Shown here piece after piece: positions 15,897 to 23,840 of a stretch of 24,763 bases of DNA. The stretch covers positions 1-24,763 of the forward strand of contig JAIRSN010000045.1 in NCBI GenBank assembly GCA_031255425.1, in the 5' to 3' direction. The DNA is from Dysgonamonadaceae bacterium. GTDB lineage: Bacteria > Bacteroidota > Bacteroidia > Bacteroidales > Azobacteroidaceae. A model generated the notes under the pieces. That model ran no database searches. It saw nothing but the letters and a program-made list of their open reading frames with translations, and was not told the DNA's origin. Position numbers and translations under genes: made by a program. How positions within the stretch are numbered: position 1 is the first letter of the stretch; every line of letters starts with the position of its first letter.

Positions 15897-17420
15897 ATGA
15901 AATTGAAAATACTGTTTTTGCTTTTTATATTGCTCCATTCTTCCCGGACAAAATCGCAGCAGGCGGTTGATGATTGGGCTGATTTAAATTTACCAAACCT
16001 GACGGTATCTGTCGTAGAGCAGGTTCCGTCCGGAGACTTGCCTGCTTATACCCGGCTGGTTCTCCTTTCCGAACCGACAGTGGAATCGCATATTTGCATA
16101 GAAGTCTGGCTGCCGCGGGATAACTGGAATGGCAGGTTTGCAGGAACAGGCAACGGCGGAGGAGCCGGATCTATCGACCGTAATGTTTTATCGGCCGGCG
16201 TGAAAAACGGCTTTGCAGTCGCCAATACCGATATGGGAACCTCTCCGCATGTGGATAGCCTGGTATCCAATCCATCCAAATGGAAAGATTTCGGCTACCG
16301 CGCCACGCATGAAATGACCGTAGCGGCAAAGGCAGTAATCGAAAAACACTACGGGCGACCGCCTTCTTTTTCTTATTTCATCGGTTGTTCAACCGGCGGA
16401 CAACAGGCATTGATGACGGCACAACGGTATCCAAATGACTATAACGGCATTCTGGCCGGAGCGCCCGCCAATAACCGGACGCATTTGCATACCCTTTTTC
16501 TGTGGAATTACCTGATGAGCAATCAAAATCCCGAAAATAAATTCACCAAGCAACAAATCGAATCCATTACCGGCGCCGTTTTGAAGGTGAACGCAGGGAA
16601 AGACGGCGGATATGCCGGCGACAGTTTCCTGACCGATCCGCGTATCGCCGTATTCGAACCGGAAGCGCTGGATACCTGCCTTACCGGTAAACAGATACAG
16701 CTACTGAAACAAATCTATTCCGGACCGGTCAATCCGCTGACAGGCGAGCAGATTTACACGCCCATTCCTTTGGGCAGCGAATCGGCCGGAGCAGGGCTTT
16801 TCGAGCAGCAAAACGACTGGATAAAGTACCATTTTTATCCTTTCCGATGGATTTTCGGGCTCGACTTTGACGATTTCGATTTTAACGATCAACTGGCTAA
16901 AGTCGATTCGGTACTGGCTCCCGTTCTCAACGCCAATAATCCGGATTTGGAGGATTTCCGTGCGGCCGGAGGCAAATTGCTGATGTACACGGGAACCGCC
17001 GACCCGCTCGTCCCCTTCCAGGACGCCGTGCATTACTACGAAAGAGTAGTTGAAAAGCAAGGCGGTATGGAAAAGACGCAAACATTTTTCCGTTATTTTC
17101 TTGTGCCGGGAATGTTTCACTGCGGCGGAGGTCCCGGTCCCTGTTCTTTAGGACAGTGGATTTCAAGCCCTTCCGACGACAGCGATTACAACCTCTTTGC
17201 TGCCCTGATCAAATGGGTAGAAGAAGCCGCCGCGCCGGAACAGATTATCGCTTCGGCATACAAAGAAAACGGAGAGGTGCGGTTTCGCCGTCCGGTCTAT
17301 CCCTACCCTCTGTTCCCGCACTATATCGAAGGTAAAAATCCGGATTTGCCGGAAAGTTACCGCGGAGTCGCACACGAAAGAGGAAAAGTAGCTGTCCCTG
17401 CCGGAAAATATCTGCAATAG
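15897..17420 (+). CDS. Tannase/feruloyl esterase family hydrolase
   Basis: A 507-residue secreted alpha/beta hydrolase (signal peptide 1-20) of the tannase/feruloyl esterase family (PF07519 type). The catalytic triad is visible as the family's CS-D-HC arrangement. Ser 165 is in GCSTGGQQA, Asp 369 in YTGTADPLVPF and His 408 in PGMFHCGGGPG, with Cys 164 and Cys 409 expected to form the disulfide bridging the nucleophile and His. The lid region lies between about 200 and 330. Members split phenolic esters (ferulate, coumarate, gallate) from plant polysaccharides or tannins, or other bulky acyl esters. It is the third gene of the plus-strand operon, 9 bp after the GH78-like gene, which ties it to the same glycan. 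The natural ester cannot be named. No clear terminator follows it. Confidence 0.9.
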   Translation: MKLKILFLLFILLHSSRTKSQQAVDDWADLNLPNLTVSVVEQVPSGDLPAYTRLVLLSEPTVESHICIEVWLPRDNWNGRFAGTGNGGGAGSIDRNVLSAGVKNGFAVANTDMGTSPHVDSLVSNPSKWKDFGYRATHEMTVAAKAVIEKHYGRPPSFSYFIGCSTGGQQALMTAQRYPNDYNGILAGAPANNRTHLHTLFLWNYLMSNQNPENKFTKQQIESITGAVLKVNAGKDGGYAGDSFLTDPRIAVFEPEALDTCLTGKQIQLLKQIYSGPVNPLTGEQIYTPIPLGSESAGAGLFEQQNDWIKYHFYPFRWIFGLDFDDFDFNDQLAKVDSVLAPVLNANNPDLEDFRAAGGKLLMYTGTADPLVPFQDAVHYYERVVEKQGGMEKTQTFFRYFLVPGMFHCGGGPGPCSLGQWISSPSDDSDYNLFAALIKWVEEAAAPEQIIASAYKENGEVRFRRPVYPYPLFPHYIEGKNPDLPESYRGVAHERGKVAVPAGKYLQ

Positions 17421-17563
17421 CAATGAGATGACGGGCTAAATCTTTTTTTGCGGTGCGATTGATTTTTTCAATGTATATTGTTTGAGATTGTCATTTCCTG
17501 ACTTCGACACTGCGTCACCCCCAAAAAGCATTCCGGAAATTCGGTTTTGTAATAAATAATAAT

Positions 17564-17571
17564 TACCTTTG
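17564..17571 (+). promoter_or_regulatory. Predicted -7 promoter element for the Rpn-type gene
   Basis: TACCTTTG matches the Bacteroidota -7 consensus TAnnTTTG and lies 29 bp before the ATG at 17601. A TTTG at 17546-17549 is only 14 nt upstream, shorter than normal for a -33 element. It suggests that the gene has its own promoter, separate from the tannase operon. Confidence 0.4.
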
Positions 17572-17600
17572 CCATACGTCCAACCTAAAATAAAAAAAAC

Positions 17601-18599
17601 ATGGCACGCTATCTTGATCCCAGAAATGACCTTACTTTCAAGCGGATATTCGGCGAACATCCGCGGCTGCTCGTCAGTTTCCTCAACGCACTGATGCCGC
17701 TGGCGCCCGACCGGTTCATTGAGAGTATTGAATACCTGCCTCCGGAACAGGTACCCGAAACCCCGCTGAAGAAAAACTCCATCGTCGATGTGAGGTGTAT
17801 AGACAACTACAAACGGCAGTTTATCGTCGAAATGCAGATGCTCTGGAGCGAATTTTTCAACCGCCGCATGGTGTTCAACGCATCGAAAGCCTACGTGCGC
17901 CAGCTCAACAAGAACGAGGGCTATGATCTGCTCCACCCCGTCTACGGCCTGGGCATTATCAACGACGTCTTCGACCGTAAAACCCCGGAGTATTACCACC
18001 ACTACCAGACCATCAACCGCAATAATACCGAAGAGGTGATTGAAGGACTGGAGTTTGTACTGGTGGAACTGCCCAAGTTTAAGGCGCAGAAGCCGGCAGA
18101 CCGTAAGATGTCGGTTCTGTGGCTTCGCTTTTTGAGCGAGGTGGGAGACCCTGGGCAGAGCGTATCACCCGACCTGCTGGAAAATGAAGAGATACATGAA
18201 GCGCTCACACTGTGCGAAGAAGGCGCTTTCACGGCGGAAGAAATGGCGTGGTATGAACAGTACTGGGACTACATCCGTGTAGAAAAGGGACTGGCAGATA
18301 CCGCAAAAGCCGAAGGACTTGCCGAAGGACGAGTCGAAGGACGAGTCGAAGGACTGGCGAAAGGACTTGCCGAAGGACGAGCCGAAGGACTGGCGAAAGG
18401 ACGAGTCGAAGGACTGGCCGAAGGACGAGTCGAAGGACGAGTCGAAGGACTGGCGAAAGGACGAGCCGAAGGATTGGAACAAACCGTTTTAGCCGCATAC
18501 GAAAACAAATTTTCCATAGAACAGATACGATTGTTTTCCGGTCTGGACGAAGACGCTATTTTCGAGATTCTGAAACGAAATAACTGCATAAAAAATTAA
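17601..18599 (+). CDS. Rpn/PD-(D/E)XK family putative nuclease-transposase
   Basis: A 332-residue protein beginning ARYLDPRNDLTFKRIFGEH, the standard start of the 'Rpn family recombination-promoting nuclease/putative transposase' group (PDDEXK_2 type). The nuclease core shows Asp 63 in SIVDVRC and Glu 77-x-Gln 79 in FIVEMQM, a D-x13-ExQ form of the PD-(D/E)XK motif. A helical middle part (about 100-235) follows. Next come fourteen tetrapeptide repeats of the type (A/V)(E/K)G(L/R) (237-292), encoded by 12-bp DNA repeats, and a C-terminal helical segment. Such proteins are DNA endonucleases linked to RecA-independent recombination, often in many copies per genome. No inverted repeats or target-site duplications of an IS were seen around it. 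It is not obviously part of the PUL. Confidence 0.87.
   Translation: MARYLDPRNDLTFKRIFGEHPRLLVSFLNALMPLAPDRFIESIEYLPPEQVPETPLKKNSIVDVRCIDNYKRQFIVEMQMLWSEFFNRRMVFNASKAYVRQLNKNEGYDLLHPVYGLGIINDVFDRKTPEYYHHYQTINRNNTEEVIEGLEFVLVELPKFKAQKPADRKMSVLWLRFLSEVGDPGQSVSPDLLENEEIHEALTLCEEGAFTAEEMAWYEQYWDYIRVEKGLADTAKAEGLAEGRVEGRVEGLAKGLAEGRAEGLAKGRVEGLAEGRVEGRVEGLAKGRAEGLEQTVLAAYENKFSIEQIRLFSGLDEDAIFEILKRNNCIKN
18309..18476 (+). repeat. Fourteen in-frame 12-bp tandem repeats
   Basis: Units such as GCCGAAGGACTT, GTCGAAGGACGA and GCGAAAGGACTG follow one another without interruption. They encode AEGL, VEGR, AKGL and similar tetrapeptides inside the Rpn-type gene. Variation is mostly in the first and last codon of each unit (GCC/GTC/GCG and CTT/CGA/CTG), arranged in higher-order blocks, which suggests repeated slippage. 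Unit length is a multiple of three, so copy-number change keeps the frame. Confidence 0.95.
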
Positions 18600-18679
18600 G
18601 TAGTGAAAAATGCAGTTACTGCTTTTTCGCTTGCGTTAACAGGAACTCAATTTAATATTTAGCCGGATGACACTAAAAA

Positions 18680-18711
18680 AAAGGCGCAAACCCCATTCAG
18701 TTTGCGCCTTT
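18680..18711. terminator. Bidirectional rho-independent terminator
   Basis: A perfect 12-bp inverted repeat, AAAGGCGCAAAC (18680-18691) and GTTTGCGCCTTT (18700-18711), has an 8-nt loop. It is flanked by eight A residues on the left (a T-tract for the minus strand) and a T-rich tail on the right. It sits between the convergent Rpn-type gene and GH5 gene and can stop transcription of both. Confidence 0.92.
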
Positions 18712-18734
18712 CCTTTTGTCATTCAACTATTCCG

Positions 18735-21700
18735 TCATTGTTTAATTAGCTTTTGCGTTGTCGCCTTACCGTTACCGGATATTGTTTGTAAGAGATAATT
18801 GCCCTTTGCATACCGGCTTACATCAATACTGTACTGTGTCGCGTTTGGCCGGGCTTCATAAACGGTTTGCCCGAACAGATTTAGGATACGTACCCGCTGT
18901 ATGGCTGTTTCCGATTGGATATACAGCGTTCCGGCAACCGGATTCGGATAAACCGAAATCTTTGCGCCGGCTGCTATTTCGCCGGTGCCGGTTGGTTGAT
19001 CGAAATTGCGAATGTATTTTTCCATAATCGCCATCGTCGATTTCTCCACTCGGTAATTATCTGTCGGCTGAACGGTGATGTGGTAGGTCTCGTAAAATGC
19101 GCCGCCACACCAGTAAGTTGCCGTCATGTGTTTTTGTTTCAGATAGGAGAATACGCTGTCGATCAGCACCATATACCGTGAGTCGCCGCCGGTTGCGCCG
19201 TTGTAAGGCACGCCGAACTCGCCGATCATACCGGTCTTGCCGTTGGCGGCGCACCAGTTGATGAAAGGGTCGAGGCGTTGCTTATACACGTCGAAGTTGT
19301 TGCCGACTTCGGTGTTGTAATCCGATTGATACGTTCCCGAAGCATCCTTGTCGAAGTAGCAATGCGCCTGATAAATCAGCTTGTTTGCGGGGTCGGTCAG
19401 ATTTTTCAGTTCGTCGCTTACGCTCGGCCAACCGGAGGACGACGCATAGCTTTTGCCTTCAACGACAATATAAGCCTGCGTATCTTTTTCGCGAATAGCA
19501 TCGATGACTGCCTGATAATTATCTCTCAATACGTCGATATTGACTCCTTTCGGCTCGTTCATCAGGTCGTAACCCCAAATATTGGAACAGTCGGAGAAGG
19601 CGTCCACGAGTTTTGTCCACGCATCGGCGAAATGTTCTTTTGTGATGCCGGTATAATTAAGCGAGAACCACGGGCCCCAGGCGTTGACAGAGCCCCGCCA
19701 TGCGCGGCCGCCGGCAACTCCGACTTCAAACAGCGTGTCGTTGCGCGCATATTCAAGATAATCGTGCATATCCGGCATCACCCACATTCCGAGGCGTTCG
19801 GCTTCTTTCACAACAGCGTGCATCGCGTTGATGTCGTCAACCGTCAATGCGCCGTCCGGTTCGCCCTGGATACGTTTCCAGCGGAAAGGCAGGCGAATCA
19901 GCTTGACGCCCTTGGCGTTGAAGTAATACAAATCTTCGTGTCTCGGATAACGGTAATTCGTGCCGAGAGTGCCCGGATTGGTTCCCCCCGAAGCCGAAGC
20001 GAGGTTGACGCCCAGCATCACCGTTTCGCGCGGCGGCAATGTTCCGTTGCGGCTGTCCTGAATCGGATCTTCGACGGGAGGAGGCGTATCGGAGCAGGGA
20101 GCGCCGACCACAGTGCCTGCCAGCGGATCGCCTTTGTAAGCAAAAATATCGTCGATATATACGTTCATCGAAGCGTAACCGCCCACGCGGGGGCGAAGCA
20201 CATAAACATTCGACAAATCGAGTTTGTCCCTGAAATAACACAGCGGAATGGAGACAGATACCCATTCGCCCGGTGTCATGGCGACGGCGGCGACCTGCGC
20301 AGGATTGTCGAGTTTCGCATTGGCATTGTCGTGCATGAAGAACGTTATGGAGCAGGGCTTGTCGTCCACCAAAGAGCTTGCCAGGTAAGCGCTGATATGC
20401 AAATAATCCATATCGCTCAAATCCATAGTCGTGCTGTTGCGGTGTATTTTGAAAGGATAATCGTTCCAGCCGGTGAGCTTAATCGTTTTGTTTCCCGGAA
20501 TAATTTCCACAAACTCGCGGTCTTGACCGGCGTTTTGTCCATAATTCATCTTAGCCGTTTTGTAGTCGTCCTCAAGGGTATAATCGCCCGAAACATCCCA
20601 GACGCCGAGCGTTTCCTGATAATCCGGTTCTTCAAACTGTTCGCAGAAGATGGATTTTACGTTTTCGGCGTTTGCCGTAACAGCCGGGAGCGTTGTCGGA
20701 GCGTCCAGGTCTTCGGGTAAGGGAGTGGGTGGCGGCTGTATGCTTTCGTTTTCCCCGTAGGCGTAAATATTATCGACGTACAGCAGTTTTCCCGGCGAGC
20801 CTTTCCCGCCGCGCCGCAAGCGGATAATATTGATGTTCGCCGGATTGAAATTGGGATTGGTAGCAATAAAACGCGAAAGCGCCACATCGAAACTGATCCA
20901 CCTGCCATGCACTTGCGCTTCCGTGATATTCAGCCAGATATTGGCGGATACGTGGTTGCCGCCGTCCCAGGCAAAAATCAGTCCGAAATCAAATTCGCCG
21001 ATGCCCTGGTCGCCGCCCGGCGAATAAATATCAATATGAATGGAATCCATTCCCGCCAGGTTACATGTACCGAGCGAAATCTGCGAATAGTTGCTGTTGA
21101 GCAGTTCGCCGATTTTCAGCACTCGTTCTGTTTCGTTGTTTTCAAAAGGTGAAATAATTTCCTTTGTGGTAGGCGTTGTCGCCCAGTCGGAATAATCGAT
21201 ACTAAATGGCCAGCAGTCGTACGCATTGCTGAAAAGGGCATGCACATGCTCCGCGTCGTGTGCCGGAACGGGCGCCGGACAATGTGGCTGCGTAGCCGTC
21301 AAATCCACATCCGTGCCCACCGTCATGGTAACGGGATCGACAAGGGTGACGGTCAGGCTGCCCGACTTCGTGTCGTCGTAGTCGGAAGTTGCCGTAACGG
21401 TCAGCGTGGTGGACGGTTCACCGGCTGCTACCGTAAGCACGCCTGCCGCAGAAAGACCGGTACCTTCATCCTCCGCACCGCTGAGCGACCATGTTACCGC
21501 CGTCGATGGACTGTTTGCGCCTGTAACCGTCGCCCTGTATTGCGAAGCCGTAGCGCGTTGAACAGCCGTCGATCCGCTGACGCTCACAGACTTCACCGTT
21601 GGCGTATGATCCACATATTCCGAAGTATAAATATAAACGTTATCCACAAACAGTTTTTTACCTGCCGAACCCTGCCCGCCGCGCCGCAACCGCAATACCA

Positions 21701-23756
21701 GCGCATGGCTTCCTTTTTCCACAAATTTATCTACGGGCACTTCGATGCTAATCCACTGTCCGTGCCGGCTTTCCTCGGTAATTTTGTACCATACGTCTGC
21801 CTGTACCCACGAGGCGCCCGCCCATGCCGCCGTTCCCACGTACAGGGCAAAGTCGAATTCGCCGATTCCGTCGTTGCCGCCGGGCGAATAAATATCGATA
21901 TGGATACTGTCCCTGTCGGCAAGAGCCACTGCGCCCAGGCTAATCTGTGCGACATTGCCATTGAGAAGCGTATCCAAAAACAGGACGTTGTCCGCCTGGT
22001 CTGCAAACGGCGTGATGATTTCCTTGTGCGGCCGGGTTGCGTCTGCCGCCAGCCAGTCGTCGTAGTTCACGACAAACTGCCCGTTGTTGTTATAATAATC
22101 ACTGAAAATACTTTTTACATTCGCCTGGTCGTGTGCGGGCGTCGGCGCAGGCGTTGCCGGCGGGGTGATAAGAGAAACAGGAAATGAAGCCGACCGGGTA
22201 TTGTCAAAATCGGAAGTAGCCGCTATGACAAGCGCTGAAGACGTTTCATTGCCCGCCACCGTCAACAGCCCTGTTCCGGAAATCGTTGTAGCCGGGTTGC
22301 TTGCGCCGCTGAGCGACCAGGTTACCGTTGTCGCCGGAATGAATCTGCCTGCCACTTCGGCGCTGTACTGCACTGTGGTGCCGCGTGCGAGCGTCGAGGC
22401 GCCGCTTATGGTTACGCCCGTTACCGCCGGCGTGACGTCAATATCCAAGGTTTCAACAACAAAAAGATAATCCGTTTCCGGCGGATTCACGTTGTAGTTA
22501 GCGTCATTTTGCCTGAATGCAAGCCTGTTGCCGTTGATGAACAGCGTGCTTCTTTTGGAGGAACCGTTCGCCGCCGAGCCTGCCAGCTTGATGGCAAAAG
22601 TATGGTCATCGGCGTTCTTAAAAATCCGGACGACATGCCAAGTCGGATTGTTTTCGATTTTCGACACGCCCGATTCGTTCAGGTGTTCCAAATCGGCGAT
22701 GGCGGTTCCCTCCGTCGCCACGTTGATCGAAACAATATAATATTCGTCGGTAGCCTCATTGCCGTCTCCTTCCGCTTTCACAAACTTAAACGCCTGCCGG
22801 AGCGTATCCGCCGATGCCTCTTCAAACAGTGCCGTGCCGTTGAGCCCCTTATAAGTCAGCAATCTTCCGTCAGCGGCGCTTTTGATAGCGTAGAAAGAGG
22901 ATAAACCGGGAATGAATTCCGCCCGGTCGACAATCTCAAGCGAAGCCGATTGGGTGTTGTCGAAGTCGGAAGTCGCCGTTACCGCCAGTTTCGTTGCTGT
23001 TTCATTGGCGGCAACCGTCAGCAATCCCGCCGCGGAAATCGTCGTCGACGGATTGTTTGCGCCGGCGAGCGACCAGCTTACCGTAGTTACCGGAAGAAAC
23101 CTGCCTGCCACCGTGGCATTATACTGCGTTGCCGCGCCGCGTACCAGCGTTTTGGAACCGCTTATGCTGACGCCCGTTACCGTCGGCGTAACATCAATCG
23201 TTACCGCTTCAATCCTGAAAACATAATCCGATTCCGGCGGAGTCACGTTGTAATTGGCATCATTTTGTCTGAAGGCAAGCCTGTTGCCGTTGATATACAG
23301 GGTACTTCTTTTATTTCTGGAACTGTTTGCATCCGACCCCGCCAGTTTAATGGCAAACGTATTATCGTCGCTGTTCCTGTAAATCCGGACGGAACCCCAG
23401 GTCGGTGTATTTTCAATCTTCGATACGCCCGATTCGTTCAAGTGTTCCAAATCGGCAGGCGCCGACGCCACATTGACGGAAACAATATAATACTCGTCCG
23501 TACCGGCATTGCCGTCTCCTTCTACTTTCACAAACTTAAACGCCTGGTTAAAGACGTCCGAAGCGCCTTCGAACAGCGCCGTACCGTTAAGTCCTTTGTA
23601 GGTCAACAAATTCCCGTCGTCTGCTTTCTTTATGGCATAATGGGCGGCTAAATCCGGAATAAATTCCGCATAATTCTGTGCATAAGCCTGCGCTATGCAT
23701 CCGAACGCGGCAAGCAAAAACGCCGCTACTGTTTTTCTTTTCATGATATTTATCAT
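18735..23756 (-). CDS. Multimodular GH5 endoglucanase-like enzyme with T9SS sorting domain
   Basis: A 1673-residue secreted enzyme. The true start may be the ATG at 23744 (MKRKTVAAF), which gives a cleaner signal peptide ending QAYAQ. Parts: two near-identical modules (30-278 and 279-530), each a ~150-residue beta-rich domain plus a Big_2-like Ig domain; a beta-sandwich carbohydrate-binding-like domain (532-712); a third Ig domain (718-805); a second copy of the binding domain (828-1000); a different binding-like domain (1027-1208); GH5 (about 1245-1590); and a T9SS type A domain (about 1599-1673, SVYPNPVAGTLYI). GH5 has acid/base Glu 1401 in GYDLMNEP and nucleophile Glu 1513 in GMIGEFGVP. 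GVNLASA and GTNYRYP recall endo-beta-1,4-glucanases, so cellulose or a related beta-glucan is the likely substrate. It is exported by T9SS and is independent of the SusC/D locus. Confidence 0.93.
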   Translation of the reverse strand: MINIMKRKTVAAFLLAAFGCIAQAYAQNYAEFIPDLAAHYAIKKADDGNLLTYKGLNGTALFEGASDVFNQAFKFVKVEGDGNAGTDEYYIVSVNVASAPADLEHLNESGVSKIENTPTWGSVRIYRNSDDNTFAIKLAGSDANSSRNKRSTLYINGNRLAFRQNDANYNVTPPESDYVFRIEAVTIDVTPTVTGVSISGSKTLVRGAATQYNATVAGRFLPVTTVSWSLAGANNPSTTISAAGLLTVAANETATKLAVTATSDFDNTQSASLEIVDRAEFIPGLSSFYAIKSAADGRLLTYKGLNGTALFEEASADTLRQAFKFVKAEGDGNEATDEYYIVSINVATEGTAIADLEHLNESGVSKIENNPTWHVVRIFKNADDHTFAIKLAGSAANGSSKRSTLFINGNRLAFRQNDANYNVNPPETDYLFVVETLDIDVTPAVTGVTISGASTLARGTTVQYSAEVAGRFIPATTVTWSLSGASNPATTISGTGLLTVAGNETSSALVIAATSDFDNTRSASFPVSLITPPATPAPTPAHDQANVKSIFSDYYNNNGQFVVNYDDWLAADATRPHKEIITPFADQADNVLFLDTLLNGNVAQISLGAVALADRDSIHIDIYSPGGNDGIGEFDFALYVGTAAWAGASWVQADVWYKITEESRHGQWISIEVPVDKFVEKGSHALVLRLRRGGQGSAGKKLFVDNVYIYTSEYVDHTPTVKSVSVSGSTAVQRATASQYRATVTGANSPSTAVTWSLSGAEDEGTGLSAAGVLTVAAGEPSTTLTVTATSDYDDTKSGSLTVTLVDPVTMTVGTDVDLTATQPHCPAPVPAHDAEHVHALFSNAYDCWPFSIDYSDWATTPTTKEIISPFENNETERVLKIGELLNSNYSQISLGTCNLAGMDSIHIDIYSPGGDQGIGEFDFGLIFAWDGGNHVSANIWLNITEAQVHGRWISFDVALSRFIATNPNFNPANINIIRLRRGGKGSPGKLLYVDNIYAYGENESIQPPPTPLPEDLDAPTTLPAVTANAENVKSIFCEQFEEPDYQETLGVWDVSGDYTLEDDYKTAKMNYGQNAGQDREFVEIIPGNKTIKLTGWNDYPFKIHRNSTTMDLSDMDYLHISAYLASSLVDDKPCSITFFMHDNANAKLDNPAQVAAVAMTPGEWVSVSIPLCYFRDKLDLSNVYVLRPRVGGYASMNVYIDDIFAYKGDPLAGTVVGAPCSDTPPPVEDPIQDSRNGTLPPRETVMLGVNLASASGGTNPGTLGTNYRYPRHEDLYYFNAKGVKLIRLPFRWKRIQGEPDGALTVDDINAMHAVVKEAERLGMWVMPDMHDYLEYARNDTLFEVGVAGGRAWRGSVNAWGPWFSLNYTGITKEHFADAWTKLVDAFSDCSNIWGYDLMNEPKGVNIDVLRDNYQAVIDAIREKDTQAYIVVEGKSYASSSGWPSVSDELKNLTDPANKLIYQAHCYFDKDASGTYQSDYNTEVGNNFDVYKQRLDPFINWCAANGKTGMIGEFGVPYNGATGGDSRYMVLIDSVFSYLKQKHMTATYWCGGAFYETYHITVQPTDNYRVEKSTMAIMEKYIRNFDQPTGTGEIAAGAKISVYPNPVAGTLYIQSETAIQRVRILNLFGQTVYEARPNATQYSIDVSRYAKGNYLLQTISGNGKATTQKLIKQ
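22167..23669 (-). repeat. Tandem duplication inside the GH5 gene
   Basis: Two copies of about 750 bp (22923-23669 and 22167-22922) encode the same module. Shared stretches include TYKGLNGTALFE, DLEHLNESGVSKIEN, LAFRQNDANYNV and ATSDFDNT. The copies differ by a few insertions and many substitutions, so the duplication is not brand new but remains very similar. Confidence 0.88.
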
Positions 23757-23840
23757 TTTATAAATTGTAAAATTGTTTTTTTGAATTTATGTTGAAGATT
23801 AAGAATATAGGCTCCGTGTGTGTTATTTTTTTTCATGCAA

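Noticed and set aside
17421..17600. Terminator or small RNA between the tannase and Rpn-type genes
   Set aside because: Only weak short complementarities with T-runs were found; nothing forms a convincing stem. Only the -7 box near 17564 is kept.
18165..18589. Several overlapping minus-strand frames rich in SFDSSF or RPSASPS repeats
   Set aside because: They are products of the 12-bp repeat inside the Rpn-type gene, which is open in all frames because stop codons are absent from the unit.
17421..18734. Complete insertion sequence around the Rpn-type gene
   Set aside because: I saw no terminal inverted repeats or target duplications; the inverted repeat at 18680-18711 is better explained as a bidirectional terminator.
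19278..20720. Long plus-strand open frame (480 codons) opposite the GH5 catalytic region
   Set aside because: It is an antisense shadow; the minus-strand frame has both GH5 catalytic motifs. The same holds for the plus-strand frame at 21240-22187.
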